In this document: positions 11,801-24,000 of the stretch, piece after piece
Layout: the number at the start of each line of letters is the position of its first letter
Position numbering within the stretch: the stretch's first letter is position 1
From: Actinocatenispora thailandica
GTDB taxonomy: Bacteria; Actinomycetota; Actinomycetes; Mycobacteriales; Micromonosporaceae
Assembly (NCBI RefSeq): GCF_016865425.1
Contig: NZ_AP023355.1
Location: forward strand, 1,548,198 to 1,612,197
Length of the DNA stretch: 64,000 nt
Direction of reading: 5' to 3'
Position numbers and translations under genes: made by a program
The notes under the pieces: model-generated
Database searches by the model: none
What the model was told of the DNA's origin: nothing
Seen by the model: the letters and a program-made list of their open reading frames with translations, nothing else

Positions 11801-14800
11801 CGCGGGTGGATCGGGTGGCGCGGCGGCTGGTGGCGCGGGGGGTTGGTCCGGGTGGCCGGGTCGGTGTGTTGCTGGACCGGTCGGTGGATCTGGTGGTGGC
11901 GATGCTGGCGGTGTGGCGGGTCGGCGCGGCGTATGTGCCGGTGGATGCGCGGTCGCCGGTGGCCCGGACGCGGTGGGTGTTGTCGGATGCGGGGGTGTCG
12001 GTGCTGCTGGTGGACGCGGCGCACCGCGGGCACCCGACGGCGGCGGGGTGCGATGTCGTCGAGGTGGCCGCCGGGCACCCGGAGGTCGACGCGGTGCTGC
12101 CGGGCCGGACGGTGGACCCGGGTGCGGCGGCGTACGTGATGTACACGTCGGGGTCGACCGGGATGCCGAAGGGTGTGGTGGCCACGGTCGGCGACGTGGT
12201 GTCGTTGGCGACCGACTCGGGCTGGGGCACCGGCCCCGGTGACCGGGTGCTGTTCCAGGCGCCGTACGCGTTCGACGCGTCCTGTTACGAGGTGTGGGTG
12301 ACGCTGCTGCGCGGCGGCTGCGTCGTGGTGGCCGACCGGGCCGAGCCGGACGCGCGTTGGCTGCGCGACCGGCTCGACCGGCACGGCGTCACGCACGCCC
12401 ACCTGACCGCCGGCCTACTGCGGGCGGTCGCCGAGCAGGACCCGGCCTGCTTCGCGCCGCTGACCGAGCTGCTGACCGGCGGCGACGTGGTGTCGGCCGC
12501 CGCGGTACGGCGGGTCCGCGCGGCGTGTCCGGACCTGCGGGTGCGCCACCTGTACGGGCCGACCGAGGTCACGCTGTGCGCCACCCGGCACGTCCTCGAA
12601 CCGGGCACGCCCGACCCCGACCGGCTGCCGCTCGGTGGCCCGCTGGACGACACCCGCCTGTACCTGCTCGACGACGCGCTGCGGCCGGTCCCGGTCGGCG
12701 TGCCCGGCGAGCTGTACGTGGCCGGCGCCGGCCTGGCCCGCGGCTACCTCGGCGCCCCGGCGTCGACCGCGGCCCGGTTCGTGGCCTGCCCGTGGGGCGA
12801 CGGCGAGCGGATGTACCGCACCGGAGACGTGCTGCGTCGCCGGTCCGACGGTGTCCTGGAGTTCGTCGGCCGGGGCGACGAGCAGGTGAAGATCCGCGGG
12901 TTCCGGGTGGAGCTGGCCGAGGTCGAGGCGGCGCTCGCCGGCACGGCGTCCGTCGGGCAGGCCGTGGTCGTCGCGCGCGACGAGCGGCCCGGCGACCGCC
13001 GGCTGATCGGGTACGTCACCCCGGCCGCCGGCCACCGCCCCGACCCGGTCGCGCTGCGCGATGAGCTGGCCCGGCTGCTGCCGGACTACATGGTGCCGGC
13101 CGCGGTGCTGGTGCTCGACGCGCTGCCGGTCACCGCGAACGGCAAGGTGGACCGCCGGGCGCTGCCGGCGCCCGACTTCGCCGGCTCGACCGACCAGCCG
13201 CCGCGCACCCGGACCGAGGCGATCCTCGCCGGCGTGTTCGCCGACGTGCTGGGCGTCTCGGCGGTCGGCGTCCGGGACTCGTTCTTCGAGCTGGGTGGGC
13301 ATTCGCTGCTGGCCACCCGGCTGGTCAGCCGGATCCGGTCGGTGCTGGGCGCCGACGTGCCGGTGCGGGCCGTGTTCGAGGCGCCGACGGTGGCCGCGCT
13401 GGCGCGGCTCGTCGACGAGCGGGCCGGCACGGCGCGCCCGGCGCTGCGTCGCCGGCCGAGACCGGAGCTGGTGCCGGTCTCGTTCGCCCAGCGGCGACTG
13501 TGGTTCCTGTTCCGGCTGGAGGGGCCGAGCGCGACCTACAACGTGCCGACCGTGCTGCGGCTGTCCGCGCCGCCGGACGCCGCCGCGCTGACCGCGGCGG
13601 TCGGCGATCTGCTGGACCGGCACGAGATCCTGCGGACGGTCGTCACCGAGCAGGACGGCCACCCGGTGCAGACCGTCCTCGAGCCGGACGCCGTGCCGAG
13701 CCCGGTGAAGGTCACCGGGACCGTCGACGTGCCGGCGGTGTGCCGGTACCGGTTCGACCTGTCGGCCGAGGCGCCGGTCCGGGTCTGGGCCGGTCGCTCG
13801 GGCGACGGCGACTGGGTTCTCGTGCTGCTGGTACACCACATCGCGTGCGACGGCTGGTCGGCCGGGCGGCTGTTGCGGGATCTGTCGGCGGCGTATGCGG
13901 CGCGGTTGGCGGGTGTGGCGCCGGGGTGGGAGCCGTTGCCGGTGCAGTATGCGGATTACGCGTTGTGGCAGCGGGAGTTGTTGGGTGCGGCGGAGGATCC
14001 GGGCAGTGTGTTGTCGCGGCAGGTGGCGTACTGGCGGGACAGGTTGGCGGGCTTGCCGGACGGGCTGGTGCTGCCGTTCGACCGGCCCCGGCCGGCAGAG
14101 GCGTCGTACCGCGGCGCCGAGCACGCGTTCACGCTCGACGCGGACCTGCACGCCGCCGTGGACCGGCTGGCCCGCGACACCGGGACCACGGTGTTCATGG
14201 TCGTGCACGCGGCGCTGGCGGCGACGCTGACGCGGCTGGGTGCCGGCACCGACATCCCGGTCGGTACGCCGGTGGCGGGGCGCACCGACGAGGCGCTGGA
14301 CGAGCTGGTCGGGTTCTTCGTCAACACGCTGGTGCTGCGCACCGACACGTCCGGCGACCCGTCGTTCCGGGCCTTGCTGGCGCGGGTGCGGGAGACGGAC
14401 CTCGCGGCGTACGAGCACCAGGACGTGCCGTTCGAGCGGCTGGTCGACGCGCTCAATCCGCACCGGACGCTGGCGCACCATCCGCTGTTCCAGGTGCTGC
14501 TCGCGGTGCAGGGCACCCGGCCCGACGCCGCCACGTTCCCGGCCGCGGACCCGGCACCGGCGGCGGTGTCGACCGAGACCGCCACGTTCGACCTGTCGTT
14601 CAGCCTCCAGCCGCGCGCCGACGGCACCGCCGGCATGGCCGGCCACGTGCAGTACGCCACCGACCTGTTCGACGCCGACACGGTCGCCGCGGTCACCGAC
14701 CGCTGGCTGCGGCTGCTGCGGCAGGCGGTGGCCGACCCGGACGCGCCGATCAGCCGCGCGGACCGGCCGACCGACGCGGAGCGGCGCCGGCTGGCCGGCC

Positions 14801-17800
14801 AGCGGTCCCGGCTGGCCGCCCGGGGCGCCGACGGCGGCACGCTCGTCGCCGCGTTCGAGCAGCGGGTGCGCCGCGACCCGGACGCGGACGCGCTGGTGTG
14901 CGGCGACCGGCGCCTCACCTACGCGGAGCTGAACGAGTGGGCCAACCGACTGGGTCGGCTGGTCGCCGCGCGCGGCGCCGGCCCGGAGGACCGGATCGCC
15001 GTGCTGGTGCCCCGCTCGGTCGAGCTGGTGGTGGCGATCCTCGGCGTGCTCAAGACAGGCGCGGCGTACGTGCCGCTCGACCCGGACCACCCGGCCGACC
15101 GGATCCGGTTCGTGCTCGACGACACCCGGCCGGCGGCGGTCGTCACCGTCGCCGAACTGGCCGACCACCTTCCGGCGGCGCCGGACCGGATCGTGCTGGA
15201 CGCGGCCGACACCGCGGCGGAACTGGCCGCCCACGGCGGACACGACCCGATCGCCGCGGACCGGACCGCAGCGGTGCTGCCGGAGCACCCGGCGTACGTG
15301 ATCCACACGTCCGGTTCGACCGGCGTGCCGAAGGGCGTCGCCGTGCCGAACGGCAGCGTCGTGCGGCTGCTGCGGCCCCGGCCGGCCGGCGCCGACCGGA
15401 ACGTCTGGACGCTCGTGCACTCGTGCGCGTTCGACGCGTCGGTGTGGGAGCTGTTCGGCGCGCTGCTGTCCGGCGACACGCTGGTGGTCGTGCCCCGGTC
15501 GGTGACCCGCGCGCCGGCCGACCTGCTGCGGCTGGCCGCCGAACGGGCGGTCACGGTGCTGACCCTGTCGTGGTCGGAGCTGGCGCAGGTGATGGAGACC
15601 AGCGCGCAACGCCCGGAGCTGCTGGCCGGGCTGCGACTGCGATGGGTGGTGGTCGGCGGCGAGAGCGTGGACGTGGCGCGTGTCGACGCGTGGCGCCGGC
15701 TGTTCGCCGACGGCGGACCGGGGGTGGTCAACCAGTACGGGCTGACCGAGACGACGGTCGTGGTCAGCGCCGCGACGCTCGCGCCGGCGACACCGGCCCG
15801 GCTGGGCAGCCCGATCGGTACGCCGGTCGCCGGCGCGGCCGCGTTCGTGCTGGACGACCGGCTGCGTCCGGTGCCGACCGGTGTCGCCGGCGAGCTGTAC
15901 GTCGCCGGGCCGAGCCTGGCCCGCGGGTACCACGCCCGACCGGGCCTGACCGCCGCCCGGTTCGTCGCGTGCCCGTGGGGCCGCGGCCAGCGGATGTACC
16001 GGACCGGCGACGTCGTGCGCTGGCGCGCCGACGGCTCGCTGGAGTACCTGGGGCGCTCCGACGACCAGGTGAAGATCCGCGGCTTCCGGGTGGAGCTCGG
16101 CGAGATCGAGGCGGCGCTGCGGGCCGAGCCGGAGGTGACCGCGGCGGTGGCGACCGTCTGGCGGCGCGACGCCGGCGACCGGCGGCTCGTCGCGTACGTG
16201 ACGCCGCGCGACGCCGGCCCGGACACCGACGCGCTCGCCGCGCGGCTGCGGCGGCGCCTCGCCGGCCGGCTACCGGAGCACCTGGTACCGGCCGCGGTCA
16301 CCGTGCTCGACGCGCTGCCGCTGACCAGCAACGGCAAGGTCGACCGGCGCGCGCTGCCGGCTCCCCGGCTCGTCGCCTCGGCCGGCGGCGCGGCGCCGCG
16401 CGGCGCGCTGGCAGAGATCCTCTGCGGCGTGGTCGCCGACGTGCTGGGTGTGCCGGCGGTACGCCCGCGGGACGGCTTCTTCGAGCTCGGCGGGCACTCG
16501 CTGCTGGCGACCCGGCTGGTCAGCCGGATCCGTGCGGTGCTGGGTGTCGAGGTCCCGGTGCGTGCGGTGTTCGAGGCGCCGACCGTGGCGGGCCTGGTCG
16601 AGGTCGTCGAGCGCACGGCCGGAGTGTCGCGGCCGGCGCCGCGGCGGGCGGAGCGGCCGGCGGTGCTGCCGGTCTCGCACGCCCAGCAGCGGCTGTGGTT
16701 CCTGGACAAGCTGAACGGGCCGAACCCGACGTACAACTCGCCGATGGTGCTGCGGCTGACCGGCGAGCCGGACGTCGCCGCGCTGACCGCCGCGCTCACC
16801 GACGTGGTCGGCCGGCACGAGGCGCTGCGCACCGTGTTCACCGAAGTGGAGGGGCTGCCGACGCAGCGGATCCTGGACCCGGCGGACGCGCCGGTGCCGA
16901 TGCGGGTCGGCCGGATCGAACCCGGAGACGTCGACGCGGCGGTGCGTGACGCGGCCGGGCACTGTTTCGACCTGGCGACCGAGATCCCGGTGCGGGTGCA
17001 CCTGTGGCGCGTCGACGACCGGTCCTGGGTGCTGCTGGTGCTGCTGCACCACATCGCCGCGGACGGCTGGTCGGCCGGCCCATTCTGGCGTGACCTGTCG
17101 ACGGCGTACCAGGCGCGGTGCGCCGGCCGCGCCCCGGCGTGGGACGCGCTTGCCGTGCAGTACGCGGACTACGCGCTGTGGCAGCGCGCGGTGCTGGGCG
17201 CGCCGGACGACACCGACAGCGCGGTGTCGCGGCAGGTGGCGTACTGGCGCGGACAGCTGGCCGGCGTGCCGGAGGAGCTGGCGCTGCCCTACGACCGGCG
17301 CCGGCCGGCGGAGGCGTCGCACCGGGGCGCGGTACTGGGCTTCGACCTCGACGACGCGCTGCACCGGGCGGTCGACCGGCTCGCGCGGGAGACCGGCACG
17401 ACGGTGTTCATGGTGCTGCACGCGGCGCTGGCGGCGCTGTTCACCCGGCTGGGCGCCGGCACGGACGTGCCGATCGGGTCGCCGATCGCGGGCCGTACCG
17501 ACGAGGCGTTGGACGAGCTGGTCGGGTTCTTCGTCAACACGCTGGTGTTGCGCACCGACACGTCCGGGGACCCGACGTTCCGGGAGCTGCTGGGCCGGGT
17601 TCGGGAGACCGACCTGGCCGCCTACGCACATCAGGACGTACCGTTCGAGCACCTGGTCGACGTGCTCAACCCGCGCCGGTCGCTGGGCCGGCACCCGCTG
17701 TTCCAGGTGGCTCTGGCGGTGCAGAACAACGCACCCGGCCGGGCCGACCTGCCCGGGCTCGACGTGGCGGACGAGCCGACCGCGGGCCGCACCGCGCGGT

Positions 17801-20800
17801 TCGACCTGCTGCTGCACCTCGAACCGCGGACCGGCGACGCGGCCGGCATCCAGGGACTCGCCGAGTACGCCACGGACCTGTTCGACGCGGGCACCGTCGA
17901 GACGCTGATCGCCCGCTGGACGCGGACGCTGGCGGCGGTGACCGCCGACCCGGACGCGCGCATCGGCGCGGTCGACCTGCTCGACGCCGACGAACACCGC
18001 CGGCTGACCGCCGGGCCGGTTGCGGTCTCCGCGGCGGATTCCACGGAGACGCTGGTGACGCGCGTCGAACGGCGGGTCCGGGACGACCCCGGTGCGTGCG
18101 CCGTCGAGTCCGACGACGAGCGTGTCACCTACGGCGAGCTGAACTCGCGGGCGAACCGGCTGGCGCGGTTGCTGGTCGACGACGGCGTCCGGCCCGAGGA
18201 CCGGGTGGCGCTGCTGCTGCCGCGCTCGGTGGACGCCGTGGTGGCGGTGCTGGGCACGCTGAAGGCCGGTGCGGCGTACGTGCCGGTCGACCCGGACTAC
18301 CCGGCCGAACGGGTCGGCTTCGTACTCGCCGACGCGGCACCGCGGGCGGTGGTCACCACCGCGGGGCTGGCCGACCGGGTGCCGGCCGGCGTCGCCCGCG
18401 TCCTGGTCGACGATCCGCGGACCGCGGCGCGGCTGGCCGGGTACCCGGCCGGTGACCTCGGGGTGGCGGCCCGGGCCGGCGCGGCGGCGTACGTGATCTA
18501 CACGTCCGGGTCGACGGGCACGCCGAAGGGGGTCATCGTCGCGCACCGCAACGTGGTGCGGCTGCTGGACACCACCGCCGACCGGTTCGGGTTCGGTGCC
18601 GGTGACGGGTGGACGCTGTTCCACTCGTACGCGTTCGACTTCTCGGTGTGGGAGCTGTTCGGCGCGCTGGCGTACGGCGGTCGGCTGGTGCTGGTGCCGC
18701 GGGCGGCGACCCGCTCGCCGGCGGAGCTGGTGGCCCTGCTGGCCGCGCGTTCGGTGACCGTGCTGAACCTGACGCCGTCGGTGTTCGCCGAGCTGGTGGA
18801 CTCCGCGCGGCACGCGCCCGGCCTGCTGTCCGGCCTGCGGCTGCGCTGGATCGTGTTCGGCGGGGAGGCGCTCGACCCGGCGACGGTCGACGCCTGGTGG
18901 GAGTTGGCCGGGTCGGATGGTCCGCGCCTGGTCAACATGTACGGAATCACCGAGACCACGGTGCACGTCACGCACGCCGAGCTGGTCCCGGGTGCCGAAC
19001 CCGGCGCCGGCAGCCCGATCGGGGAGCCGCTGCCGGATCTGGCGGCGTTCGTGCTGGACGATGCGTTGCGGCCGGTGCCGGTCGGCGTCGCCGGCGAGCT
19101 GTACGTCGCGGGCGGCGGCGTGACCCGCGGCTACCTGGGCCGGCCCGCGCTGACCGCGTCCCGGTTCGTGGCGTGCCCGTGGTCGGCCGGCGCGCGAATG
19201 TACCGGACCGGTGACGTGGTGCGCCGGCGCCCGGATGGCGGCCTGGAGTACGTGGGCCGGGCCGACGACCAAGTGAAGGTGCGCGGCTTCCGGATCGAGC
19301 CGGGTGAGATCGAGGCGGCGCTGCGCACACACCCGCAGGTCGGCCGGGCCGCGGTGACGCTCTGGTCGCACGACGCGGGGGACCGGCGGCTCGTCGCGTA
19401 CGTGACGCCGCGGCTGGCCGACGCCCCCACCGACCGCGACACCGGCGCCGTGCGGGAGTGGCGTGGTGTGTACGACTCGATGTATGCCGGCGCTCGTTCG
19501 GTTGACTGGCGGGAGGATTTCACCGGGTGGGTGTCGAGTTATTCGGGTGAGCCGATTCCGGTCGGGGAGATGCGGCAGTGGCGGGATGCGGTGGTCGATC
19601 GGGTGGCGGAGTTGGCGCCGCGTCGGATCGTGGAGTTGGGTGTCGGGTCGGGGTTGTTGTTGGCGCGGTTGGCGCCGGGGGTTGAGGAGTATGTCGGGAC
19701 TGACTTGTCGGCCGAGGCGGTGGCCCGGCTGGAGCGGCGGCTGTCCGATGTGTCGTGGGGTGATCGGGTTCGGTTGCGGGTGCAGCCTGCGGATGACTTG
19801 AGCGGGTTGGGGGCCGGGTCGTTCGATCTGGTGGTCCTGAATTCGGTGGTGCAGTACTTCCCGGATGCGGGTTATTTGGATCGGGTGTTGCGTGGGGCGG
19901 TGGGTGTGCTGGCGCCGGGTGGTGCGGTGCTGGTGGGCGATGTGCGGCACGCGGGGACGCTGCGCGCGCTGCGCGCCGCGGTCCACCGGCACCGGCAGCC
20001 GCACGCCACGGACGCCGAACTGGACGCGGCCGTCGACCGCGCCGTGCTGCTGGAGAAGGAGCTGGTGCTGCGGCCGGAGTGGTTCGTCCGGTGGGCGGCG
20101 GGGGTGCCAGGGATCGCGGCGGTGGATGTGCGGCTCAAGCGTGGTGTCGCGCACAACGAGTTGACGCGGCACCGCTACGAGGTGGTGCTGCGCACCGGCG
20201 GCGGGTCACGGGAACCGGATGGTGTCGAGGTACCGGAGCGGCCGTGGACACCTGACGTGTGGGCGCGGCTGGGTGGGTTGGCGGGTCCGGTGCGGTTGAC
20301 CGGTATTCCGAACGCCCGGCTGGCCACCGAGACCGGCCGTCAGGACGCCGGCGCGGTGGATCCGGAGGCGGTGCATGCCGAGGCGGCGCGTCGCGGGTGG
20401 ACGGCGGTGACGACGTGGTCGGCGGTGGGTGTCGACCGGTTCGACGCGATCCTCGCGCCGGCCGGCCACCCGCCGATCACCGCCACCGTCGGCACCGAGG
20501 CAACCGGTCCGCTGGCCAATGAGCCGGCCCTCGCCGGCGTCGTGTCGGAGCTGCCGGCCCGGGTACGGCGGCACGTCGCGGAGCGGCTGCCCGAACACAT
20601 GCTGCCGGCGGCGGTGATGGTCGTCGACGCGCTGCCGCTGACCGCGAACGGCAAGGTGGACCGGCGGGCGCTGCCGGCGCCGGACTTCGCCGCCGGCGCC
20701 GGGGAAGCCGCCCCGCGCACGCCGAACGAACGGGTGCTGGCCGGCGTGTTCGCCGACATCCTGACCGTCCCGGTCGTCGGCGTCCACGACAGCTTCTTCG

Positions 20801-20991
20801 ACCTCGGCGGGCACTCCCTGCTCGCCACCCGCCTGGTCAGCCGCATCCGCGCCGTGCTCGGGGTGGAGCTCGCGGTCCGCGCGGTGTTCGAGACGCCGAC
20901 CGTCGCCGGCCTCGCCGCAGCCGCCGAGCGTGCGCCGAAAAACACCCGCCCGGCGCTGCGCTCGATGCGGAACCGGGGGCGCGAATCGTGA
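2827..20991 (+). CDS. Five-module NRPS: C-A-T, C-A(MT)-T, C-A-T, C-A-T, C-A(MT)-T
   Basis: This is a 6054-residue megasynthase. The first C domain ([13 protein letters not shown] start, HHILLDG near residue 145) has the DCL look expected after an epimerization domain. The other four start with S(F/H)AQ(R/Q)RLWFL and look LCL. Carrier serines are at residues 985, 2442, 3493, 4558 and 5997, each in LGGHSLL. Adenylation codes by hand alignment to GrsA are DFWNIGMVHK (Thr), DFWNVGMVHK (Thr), DAYHLGLLCK (Hpg), DAWTVGQVVK (unassigned) and DFWNVGMVHK (Thr). Adenylation domains 2 and 5 carry an inserted N-methyltransferase after A8 (SAM loop GVGSG at about residues 2039 and 5605). There is no E domain and no thioesterase. 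The C-terminus stops within the usual T-C linker (RPALRSM then RNRGRES), with no docking domain I can recognise. The start ATG lies in the ATGA overlap with the upstream gene. Earlier in-frame ATGs fall inside that gene and are not used. Confidence 0.97.
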   Translation: MTTSRAADILPLAPLQRGLLFHAVYDLQSAATTGLYVVQQDLELTGPLRPDRLRGAVEALLRRHRHLTAAFYPDLTDQPVQVVPEAVRLPWREVDLSERPDREAALAELVEADQRTPFDPHTAPLVRFTLVRLAADRYRFLFTHHHILLDGRSVALFLTELLALYDGADPLPAVPSYRDFLAWQLRQDRVAAQAAWRERLAGLDQPTRLVAADLRDVAARPESVTRSLPASLGPALRDRARELGVTVNTVVQAAWAVLLARLSGHDDVVFGLTADLRPPELVGSDRMVGLIINTVPVRVRMHAAESLGALMARVRREQASVAGHRHLDLVDLQRAAGLGELFDTLVVFDNAPALPASAGGLRVRDLSRGDWAHYPLTLMVGDGTDLRLSYRAELFTAAEAKRLTERLVRVLRAVADDPDRPVGRVRLLDDEEYRRAVAGPRRVDPEAAGESLATLFERSARRTPDACAVTFRDHRLTYAELDARADRLAAALAAHGCGRDDRVGLVLPRSAETVVGMLGVLKAGAAYVPVDPEHPAERIRFLLSDTGSRAVVTTAAYAGRVAAAYDGPVVVLDRDAAAAPVPRPAQPSPADAAYVIHTSGSTGTPKGVVVTHGNVVRLLDVTADRFGFGAGDVWTLFHSYAFDFSVWEVFGALASGGRLVVVDAPVTRSPAELLGLLAAESVTVWNVTPSVFARVVDAAREAPGLPPALRWVIFGGEALDPARVAEWRALAGDGGPELVNMYGITETTVHTTVADGADGPIGRPLADLAAFVLDEHLRPTPDGVAGELYVAGPGVTRGYLGRPALTAARFVACPWLPGARMYRTGDVVRRAADGELTYLGRSDDQVKVRGFRIEPGEVVAALAGDRSVGRAVAVVRRDRADDARLVGYVTPADADAPPDPARLRAELARLLPAHLVPAAVVVLDVMPLTDNGKVDRRALPAPEFGAADEAPRGPREEILAGVFAEVLGVPAVGARDSFFDLGGHSLLATRLVSRVRSVLGVEVPVRLVFEAPTVAGLARAVDEHAGTVRPALRRMPRPELVPVSFAQQRLWFLDRLEGPNATYNVPVVLRLSGRPDVPALTAALADVLSRHEALRTVFTEVDGQPTERILDPDDVPAPLRVAELPAGAVAAAVADAAAYQFDLTREIPVRAWLYHADDGSSALVLLVHHIASDGWSMEPLLRDLSEAYAARSAGRAPGWRPLPVQYADYALWQRAALGDPDDPGSAIARQVGYWRERLAGLPAELALPFDRPRPAIASYRGATVGFDVDAELHAGLSALARQTGTTVFMVVQAGLAALLTRLGAGSDVPIGSPIAGRTDEALDELVGFFVNTLVLRTDTGGDPSFRELLGRVRETDLAAYANQDVPFERLVDVLNPRRSLGRHPLFQVALAVQNTTPGRAELAGLTTTREPYAGSTAKFDLLFTLEPRDEPGDGLRGWIEYATDLFDGDTVERLAARWLRLLRACAADPDARIGRLDVLDERERDLLAAQRRRPAVAPVAADATLVAAFERRVREAPDSCAVVCGDERVSYRALNQRANRLARRLIARGVGPDDRVALLLDRTSELVVTVLAVLKAGAAYVPVDPDYPAERIGFVLADTAPRVVVTTAAVHSRVSALAEAPTLLLDDADPTGPPGHDVTDGERGGPVTASHAAYIIFTSGSTGTPKGVVVTHGNVVRLLDVTAGRFGFGAGDVWTLFHSYAFDFSVWELFGALTYGGRLVVVPQTVTRSPADLLRLLAAESVTVWNVTPSVFARAVEEAGRGSGRPGGEALRWIVFGGEALAERPVRTWWELAGPGGPRLVNMYGITETTVHVTHAELTADSWTRPGSPIGEPLPDLAAFVLDDALRPVPVGVAGELYVAGGGVTRGYWRRPALTASRFVACPWAAGGRMYRTGDVVRRRADGSLEYVGRADDQVKVRGFRIELGEVEAALERHPEVSAAVVTGWQRSDDDHQLVAYVTRRASPTADAAADADELVGDWRGVYDSMYAGARSVDWREDFTGWVSSYSGEPIPVGEMRQWRDAVVDRAAELAPRRIVELGVGSGLLLARLAPEVEEYVGTDLSAEAVARLERRLSDVSWGDRVRLRAQPADDLSGLGAGSFDLVVLNSVVQYFPDAGYLDRVLRGAVGVLAPGGAVLVGDVRHAGTLRSFRAAIHRSRHPRAAEAEVRAAVNRSVLLEKELVLRPEWFVRWAAGVPGVAAVDVRLKRGVAHNELTRHRYEVVLRTASMSDGEPGESELSRAVEVPERPWTPDAWARLGGLAGPVRLTGIPNARLATEAGGREAGAADPSAVDPEAVHAEAARRGWTAVTTWSAVGVDRFDAILAPAGHPPITATVAHDGGPLCNDPRSGRVAGELPARLRRFLAERLPAHLVPATVTVLDAVPLTPNGKVDRAALPAPDFDAPVRGGAPRTARERELAGIVADVLAVPGVGVHDSFFDLGGHSLLATRLVSRIRAALHVELPVRTVFESPTVAGLAAAVDRAADTARPALRPVPRPDVVPVSFAQRRLWFLHRLEGPSATYNMPTVLRLTGELDVAALTAAFADVLARHESLRTVFTEVDGEPVQRILDAADVAVPVEVGRAGDIATAVDAAAAHRFDLSAEVPVRVSLVDAGDGSWTLVLLVHHIACDGWSMGPLLRDLSVAYAARRGGEAPAFEPLAVQYADYALWQRELLGDVEDPASVSAGQAAYWRERLVGLPEQVALPFDRPRPAIATHRGAMCEFGFDAELHEGMVRLARDTGTTVFMVARAALAAVLTRLGAGTDLAIGSPVAGRTDEALDDLVGFFVNTLVLRTDTGGDPSFRELLDRVRESDLAAYEHQDLPFERLVDVLNPHRSLAHHPLFQVMVALQNTDDADLALPGVRVEAVPVRTGTARLDLSVNLVERRAPDGGPAGVAGWAEYATDVFDAATVETLAERWARVLRQAVADPDCRLGALRVLDDAELRHLLAAGTGAPAPERAPGVIEAFARWVREAPSADAVVFGDERVSFAELAARVDRVARRLVARGVGPGGRVGVLLDRSVDLVVAMLAVWRVGAAYVPVDARSPVARTRWVLSDAGVSVLLVDAAHRGHPTAAGCDVVEVAAGHPEVDAVLPGRTVDPGAAAYVMYTSGSTGMPKGVVATVGDVVSLATDSGWGTGPGDRVLFQAPYAFDASCYEVWVTLLRGGCVVVADRAEPDARWLRDRLDRHGVTHAHLTAGLLRAVAEQDPACFAPLTELLTGGDVVSAAAVRRVRAACPDLRVRHLYGPTEVTLCATRHVLEPGTPDPDRLPLGGPLDDTRLYLLDDALRPVPVGVPGELYVAGAGLARGYLGAPASTAARFVACPWGDGERMYRTGDVLRRRSDGVLEFVGRGDEQVKIRGFRVELAEVEAALAGTASVGQAVVVARDERPGDRRLIGYVTPAAGHRPDPVALRDELARLLPDYMVPAAVLVLDALPVTANGKVDRRALPAPDFAGSTDQPPRTRTEAILAGVFADVLGVSAVGVRDSFFELGGHSLLATRLVSRIRSVLGADVPVRAVFEAPTVAALARLVDERAGTARPALRRRPRPELVPVSFAQRRLWFLFRLEGPSATYNVPTVLRLSAPPDAAALTAAVGDLLDRHEILRTVVTEQDGHPVQTVLEPDAVPSPVKVTGTVDVPAVCRYRFDLSAEAPVRVWAGRSGDGDWVLVLLVHHIACDGWSAGRLLRDLSAAYAARLAGVAPGWEPLPVQYADYALWQRELLGAAEDPGSVLSRQVAYWRDRLAGLPDGLVLPFDRPRPAEASYRGAEHAFTLDADLHAAVDRLARDTGTTVFMVVHAALAATLTRLGAGTDIPVGTPVAGRTDEALDELVGFFVNTLVLRTDTSGDPSFRALLARVRETDLAAYEHQDVPFERLVDALNPHRTLAHHPLFQVLLAVQGTRPDAATFPAADPAPAAVSTETATFDLSFSLQPRADGTAGMAGHVQYATDLFDADTVAAVTDRWLRLLRQAVADPDAPISRADRPTDAERRRLAGQRSRLAARGADGGTLVAAFEQRVRRDPDADALVCGDRRLTYAELNEWANRLGRLVAARGAGPEDRIAVLVPRSVELVVAILGVLKTGAAYVPLDPDHPADRIRFVLDDTRPAAVVTVAELADHLPAAPDRIVLDAADTAAELAAHGGHDPIAADRTAAVLPEHPAYVIHTSGSTGVPKGVAVPNGSVVRLLRPRPAGADRNVWTLVHSCAFDASVWELFGALLSGDTLVVVPRSVTRAPADLLRLAAERAVTVLTLSWSELAQVMETSAQRPELLAGLRLRWVVVGGESVDVARVDAWRRLFADGGPGVVNQYGLTETTVVVSAATLAPATPARLGSPIGTPVAGAAAFVLDDRLRPVPTGVAGELYVAGPSLARGYHARPGLTAARFVACPWGRGQRMYRTGDVVRWRADGSLEYLGRSDDQVKIRGFRVELGEIEAALRAEPEVTAAVATVWRRDAGDRRLVAYVTPRDAGPDTDALAARLRRRLAGRLPEHLVPAAVTVLDALPLTSNGKVDRRALPAPRLVASAGGAAPRGALAEILCGVVADVLGVPAVRPRDGFFELGGHSLLATRLVSRIRAVLGVEVPVRAVFEAPTVAGLVEVVERTAGVSRPAPRRAERPAVLPVSHAQQRLWFLDKLNGPNPTYNSPMVLRLTGEPDVAALTAALTDVVGRHEALRTVFTEVEGLPTQRILDPADAPVPMRVGRIEPGDVDAAVRDAAGHCFDLATEIPVRVHLWRVDDRSWVLLVLLHHIAADGWSAGPFWRDLSTAYQARCAGRAPAWDALAVQYADYALWQRAVLGAPDDTDSAVSRQVAYWRGQLAGVPEELALPYDRRRPAEASHRGAVLGFDLDDALHRAVDRLARETGTTVFMVLHAALAALFTRLGAGTDVPIGSPIAGRTDEALDELVGFFVNTLVLRTDTSGDPTFRELLGRVRETDLAAYAHQDVPFEHLVDVLNPRRSLGRHPLFQVALAVQNNAPGRADLPGLDVADEPTAGRTARFDLLLHLEPRTGDAAGIQGLAEYATDLFDAGTVETLIARWTRTLAAVTADPDARIGAVDLLDADEHRRLTAGPVAVSAADSTETLVTRVERRVRDDPGACAVESDDERVTYGELNSRANRLARLLVDDGVRPEDRVALLLPRSVDAVVAVLGTLKAGAAYVPVDPDYPAERVGFVLADAAPRAVVTTAGLADRVPAGVARVLVDDPRTAARLAGYPAGDLGVAARAGAAAYVIYTSGSTGTPKGVIVAHRNVVRLLDTTADRFGFGAGDGWTLFHSYAFDFSVWELFGALAYGGRLVLVPRAATRSPAELVALLAARSVTVLNLTPSVFAELVDSARHAPGLLSGLRLRWIVFGGEALDPATVDAWWELAGSDGPRLVNMYGITETTVHVTHAELVPGAEPGAGSPIGEPLPDLAAFVLDDALRPVPVGVAGELYVAGGGVTRGYLGRPALTASRFVACPWSAGARMYRTGDVVRRRPDGGLEYVGRADDQVKVRGFRIEPGEIEAALRTHPQVGRAAVTLWSHDAGDRRLVAYVTPRLADAPTDRDTGAVREWRGVYDSMYAGARSVDWREDFTGWVSSYSGEPIPVGEMRQWRDAVVDRVAELAPRRIVELGVGSGLLLARLAPGVEEYVGTDLSAEAVARLERRLSDVSWGDRVRLRVQPADDLSGLGAGSFDLVVLNSVVQYFPDAGYLDRVLRGAVGVLAPGGAVLVGDVRHAGTLRALRAAVHRHRQPHATDAELDAAVDRAVLLEKELVLRPEWFVRWAAGVPGIAAVDVRLKRGVAHNELTRHRYEVVLRTGGGSREPDGVEVPERPWTPDVWARLGGLAGPVRLTGIPNARLATETGRQDAGAVDPEAVHAEAARRGWTAVTTWSAVGVDRFDAILAPAGHPPITATVGTEATGPLANEPALAGVVSELPARVRRHVAERLPEHMLPAAVMVVDALPLTANGKVDRRALPAPDFAAGAGEAAPRTPNERVLAGVFADILTVPVVGVHDSFFDLGGHSLLATRLVSRIRAVLGVELAVRAVFETPTVAGLAAAAERAPKNTRPALRSMRNRGRES
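2845..5900 (+). other. NRPS module C(DCL)-A-T, predicted Thr
   Basis: The condensation domain has HHILLDG at about 3259-3279. The adenylation domain runs from about 4180 to 5650 with TSGSTG at 4618. Its code DFWNIGMVHK is the textbook threonine code. The carrier serine is codon 5779-5781. This module accepts the D-Ser chain made by the upstream E domain. Confidence 0.9.
5559..6031 (+). repeat. NRPS A10-T-C DNA repeat, copy 1 (partner 32166-32638)
   Basis: About 470 bp covering the end of a Thr A domain, its T domain and the start of the next C domain. They read almost identically to 32166-32638 (offset 26607), with only a few changes, such as GTC/GTT and GTG/ATG. Confidence 0.85.
6631..6957 (+). 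repeat. C-domain core DNA repeat, copy 1 of a four-copy family
   Basis: About 327 bp coding for the second half of a C domain ([11 protein letters not shown] to RLVDVLNP). It is nearly identical to 28172-28498; most of it also matches 33274-33598 and 36394-36718. Confidence 0.85.
8767..9271 (+). repeat. N-methyltransferase DNA repeat, copy 1 (partner 19465-19969)
   Basis: About 505 bp with only scattered differences from 19465-19969 (offset 10698). It has many T- and G-ending codons (GTG TAC GAC TCG ATG TAT), unlike the C-rich flanks. A second identical block follows at about 9346-9505 and 20044-20202. Confidence 0.88.
10310..13415 (+). other. NRPS module C-A-T, predicted 4-hydroxyphenylglycine
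   Basis: The condensation domain has HHIACDG at 10693. The adenylation residues read DAYHLGLLCK; the HLGLLCK ending is characteristic of Hpg-activating domains. The domain has FDASCYE at A4 and YGPTEVTLC at A5. The carrier serine codon is 13303-13305. Presence of hmo and hpgT in the same operon supports the Hpg assignment. Confidence 0.88.
11731..12036 (+). repeat. Hpg A-domain DNA repeat, copy 1 (partner 33945-34250)
   Basis: 306 bp at the start of an Hpg adenylation domain read identical, by eye, to 33945-34250 (offset 22214). Confidence 0.88.
13465..16610 (+). other. NRPS module C-A-T, unassigned substrate (code DAWTVGQVVK)
   Basis: All cores are intact: HHIACDG in C, TSGSTG in A near 15308, and carrier serine codon 16498-16500. 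The code DAWTVGQVVK starts like phenylalanine codes (DAWTI/VAAVCK) but differs in the second half. I do not know an exact match. An aromatic or modified basic residue is possible, but the substrate is left open. Confidence 0.8.
13870..14068 (+). repeat. C-domain DNA repeat, copy 1 (partner 21483-21681)
   Basis: 199 bp in the middle of a C domain match 21483-21681 (offset 7613). The segment uses T-rich codons (GCG TAT GCG, CAG TAT GCG GAT TAC) unlike its flanks. Confidence 0.85.
16660..20935 (+). other. NRPS module C-A(N-MT)-T, predicted N-methyl-Thr
   Basis: The condensation domain has HHIAADG near 17047. The code is DFWNVGMVHK (Thr). The N-methyltransferase insert at about 19455-20215 is almost a copy of the one at 8762-9530. 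The carrier serine codon is 20815-20817. The protein ends about 55 residues later, with no domain after T. Confidence 0.88.
19465..19969 (+). repeat. N-methyltransferase DNA repeat, copy 2 (partner 8767-9271)
   Basis: This is the second copy, inside the fifth module. Between the two identical blocks, a stretch of about 75 bp (19970-20043) differs strongly from its counterpart, giving a mosaic. Confidence 0.88.
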
Positions 20992-21062
20992 GCGCCGCAC
21001 ACCGCCGGCACGAACCGACCACCGGCCCGCGCCGGACGAGCTGAGCCTGGGGAGTCTTTGCG

Positions 21063-24000
21063 ATGGTGCCGTTGTCGTTCGCACAGCAGCGTCTCTGGTT
21101 CCAGTACCGGCTGGACGGCCCGAGCGCGACCTACAACATGCCCACGGTGCTGCGCCTGGCCGGCGAGCTGGACACCGCGGCGCTGACCGCGGCGGTCGCC
21201 GACGTGGTCAGCCGGCACGAGGTGCTGCGCACCGTCGTCACCGAGCGGGGCGAGCAGCCGGAGCAGACGATCCTGCCCCCCGACGAGGTGGAGGTCCCGG
21301 TCGAGGTGGTCCGGCTGGCCGCGGCGGATGTCCCGGCTGCGGTGGACGCCGCGGTGCGGTACCGGTTCGACCTGGCGACCGAGATCCCGGTCCGGGTCTG
21401 GCTGGCCGGCACCGGCGACGGCTCGTGGGTGCTCGTGCTGCTGCTGCACCACATCGCCGGGGACGGCTGGTCGATGGGGCCGCTGTTGCGGGATCTGTCG
21501 GCGGCGTATGCGGCGCGGTTGGCGGGTGTGGCGCCGGGGTGGGAGCCGTTGCCGGTGCAGTATGCGGATTACGCGTTGTGGCAGCGGGAGTTGTTGGGTG
21601 CGGCGGAGGATCCGGGCAGTGTGTTGTCGCGGCAGGTGGCGTACTGGCGGGACAGGTTGGCGGGCTTGCCGGACGGGCTGGCGTTGCCGTTCGACCGGCC
21701 CCGGCCGGCGGTCGCCTCGCACCGCGGCGCCAGCCACGCGTTCGGATTCGACGCCGAGCTGCACGCCGCGATCCTCCGGGTCGCGCGAAACGCCGGTGCC
21801 ACACCGTTCATGGTGGTACAGGCCGCGTTCGCGGCGCTGCTGACGCGGCTGGGTGCCGGCACCGACATCCCGGTCGGTACGCCGGTGGCGGGGCGCACCG
21901 ACGAGGCGCTGGACGAGCTGGTCGGGTTCTTCGTCAACACGCTGGTGCTGCGCACCGACACGTCCGGCGACCCGACGTTCCGGCAGCTGCTGGCCCAGGT
22001 CCGCGCCGACGCGCTGGCCGCACAGGACCATCAGGACGTGCCGTTCGAGCGGCTCGTCGACGCGCTCAACCCGCACCGGACGCTGGCGCACCATCCGCTG
22101 TTCCAGATCCTGCTGGCGCTGCAGAACGCGGGGGACGCCCGCATCGAGCTGCCGGGCCTGTCCGATGCCGGGCCGGTGCCGGTCGCCTCCAGCAGCGCCC
22201 GGATGGACCTCAGCATCACACTGACCGAGCGGTCCGGCGCCGCCGGCGTCGACGGCTGGATCGAGTACGCGACGGACCTGTTCGACGCCGACACGGTGGC
22301 AGGGCTGGCGGAGCGCTGGATCCGGCTGCTGCGCCAGGTCACCGCCGACCCGGACCGGCGCATCGGCGCACTCGACCTGCTCGACGCGGCGGAGGCTCGC
22401 GCGCTGACCGGGCCGGGACCGACGGCCGCGCCGACGGTGCCGGACGACACGCTGATCGACCTGATCGCGTCCCGGGTGCGGGCCACGCCGGACGCCTGCG
22501 CGGTGGTGTACGAAGCGGAGCGCGTGACGTACCGGGAGCTGGCCGAGCGGGCGAACCGGCTGGCCCGCCTGCTGGCCGACCGGGGGGTCGGTCCGGACGA
22601 CCGGGTGGTGCTCGTGCTGCCCCGGTCGGTGGAGATGGTCGTGGCGATGCTGGCCGTGCTCACCGCGGGCGCGGCGTACGTGCCGGTCGACCCGGACTAC
22701 CCGGCCGAACGGATCGCGCTGGTGCTCGACGACGTGGCGGCCACCTCCGGCGGTACGCCGACGGTGGTGCTGACCACCGCGGACCGGCTCGGCGCGGTAC
22801 CCGACGCGGACGCGCCGGTGGTGCTGGACGACCCGGACACGGTGGCCGGGCTGGCGGCCCGGTCGGCCGCCGAGGTGACCGACGCGGAGCGCCGTGGCCC
22901 GCTGCGACCCGGGAACGCCGCGTACGTGATTTTCACATCCGGCTCGACCGGCACGCCGAAGGGCGTCGTGGTCGAGCACCGCAACGTGGTGCGGCTGCTG
23001 GACGCCGGGCTGCGGACGTTCGGCTTCGGCGCGGACGACGTGTGGACGCTGTTCCACTCGTACGCGTTCGACTTCTCGGTGTGGGAGACGTTCGGCGCGC
23101 TGGCGTTCGGCGGCCGGCTGGTGGTGGTGCCGAAGTCGGTGACCCGGTCGCCGGCCGACCTGCTCCGGCTGCTCGGCGAGCACGCGGTGACGGTGTGGAA
23201 CGTGACGCCGTCGGTGTTCGCGCGGGTCGTGGAGGCGGCCCGCCGGGACGCGGACCGGCTGGCCGGCGCCGCGCCGCGCTGGGTGGTCTTCGGCGGGGAG
23301 GTGGTCGACCCCGCCCGCATCGCCGCGTGGCGGGAGCTGGCCGGCCCGGACGGTCCCGGCTTCATGAACATGTACGGCATCACCGAGACGACGGTCGTCA
23401 ACACGTACCTGCCGGTCGAGCCGGAGACGGAGCCGGGCGTGGGCAGCCGGATCGGCCGCGCCCTGCCCGACACGGTCTGCTACGTGCTGGACGAGCGGCT
23501 GCGCCCGGTGCCGACCGGCGTGGCCGGGGAGCTGTACCTCGCCGGCCCGAGCGTGACGCGCGGCTACCTGGGCCGCGCGGCGCTGACCGCCGGCCGGTTC
23601 GTCGCCTGCCCGTGGCGCCGCGGTGCGCGGATGTACCGCAGCGGCGACGTGGTGCGCCGGCGGCCCGACGGTGGCCTGGAGTACCTGGGCCGGTCGGACG
23701 ACCAGGTGAAGCTGCGCGGGTTCCGGATCGAGCCGGCGGAGGTCGCCGCGGCGATGGTCGCGCTGGACCCCGTCGGTGACGCGGTGGCCGTGGTCCGGGA
23801 GGACACGCCGGGCGACCGGCGACTCGTCGGGTACGTGACGCCGGCCGACCCGGACCGGCGGCCCGATCCGCGGGCGCTGCGCCAGGAGCTGTTCGGCGCG
23901 CTGCCGGGCCACCTGGTGCCGTCGGCGGTGGTGGTGCTCGACGCGTTGCCAGTGACCGCGAACGGCAAGGTGGACCGGCGAGCGCTGCCGGCACCCGGGT

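Noticed and set aside
2545-12402. Very long open frame on the - strand (over 3000 codons), and similar ones at 12415-15933, 16270-20172, 20340-25262 and 31062-39734
   Set aside because: They mirror the NRPS genes in the opposite strand. High GC removes stops, and the translations are Arg/His/Gln-rich repeats without domains.
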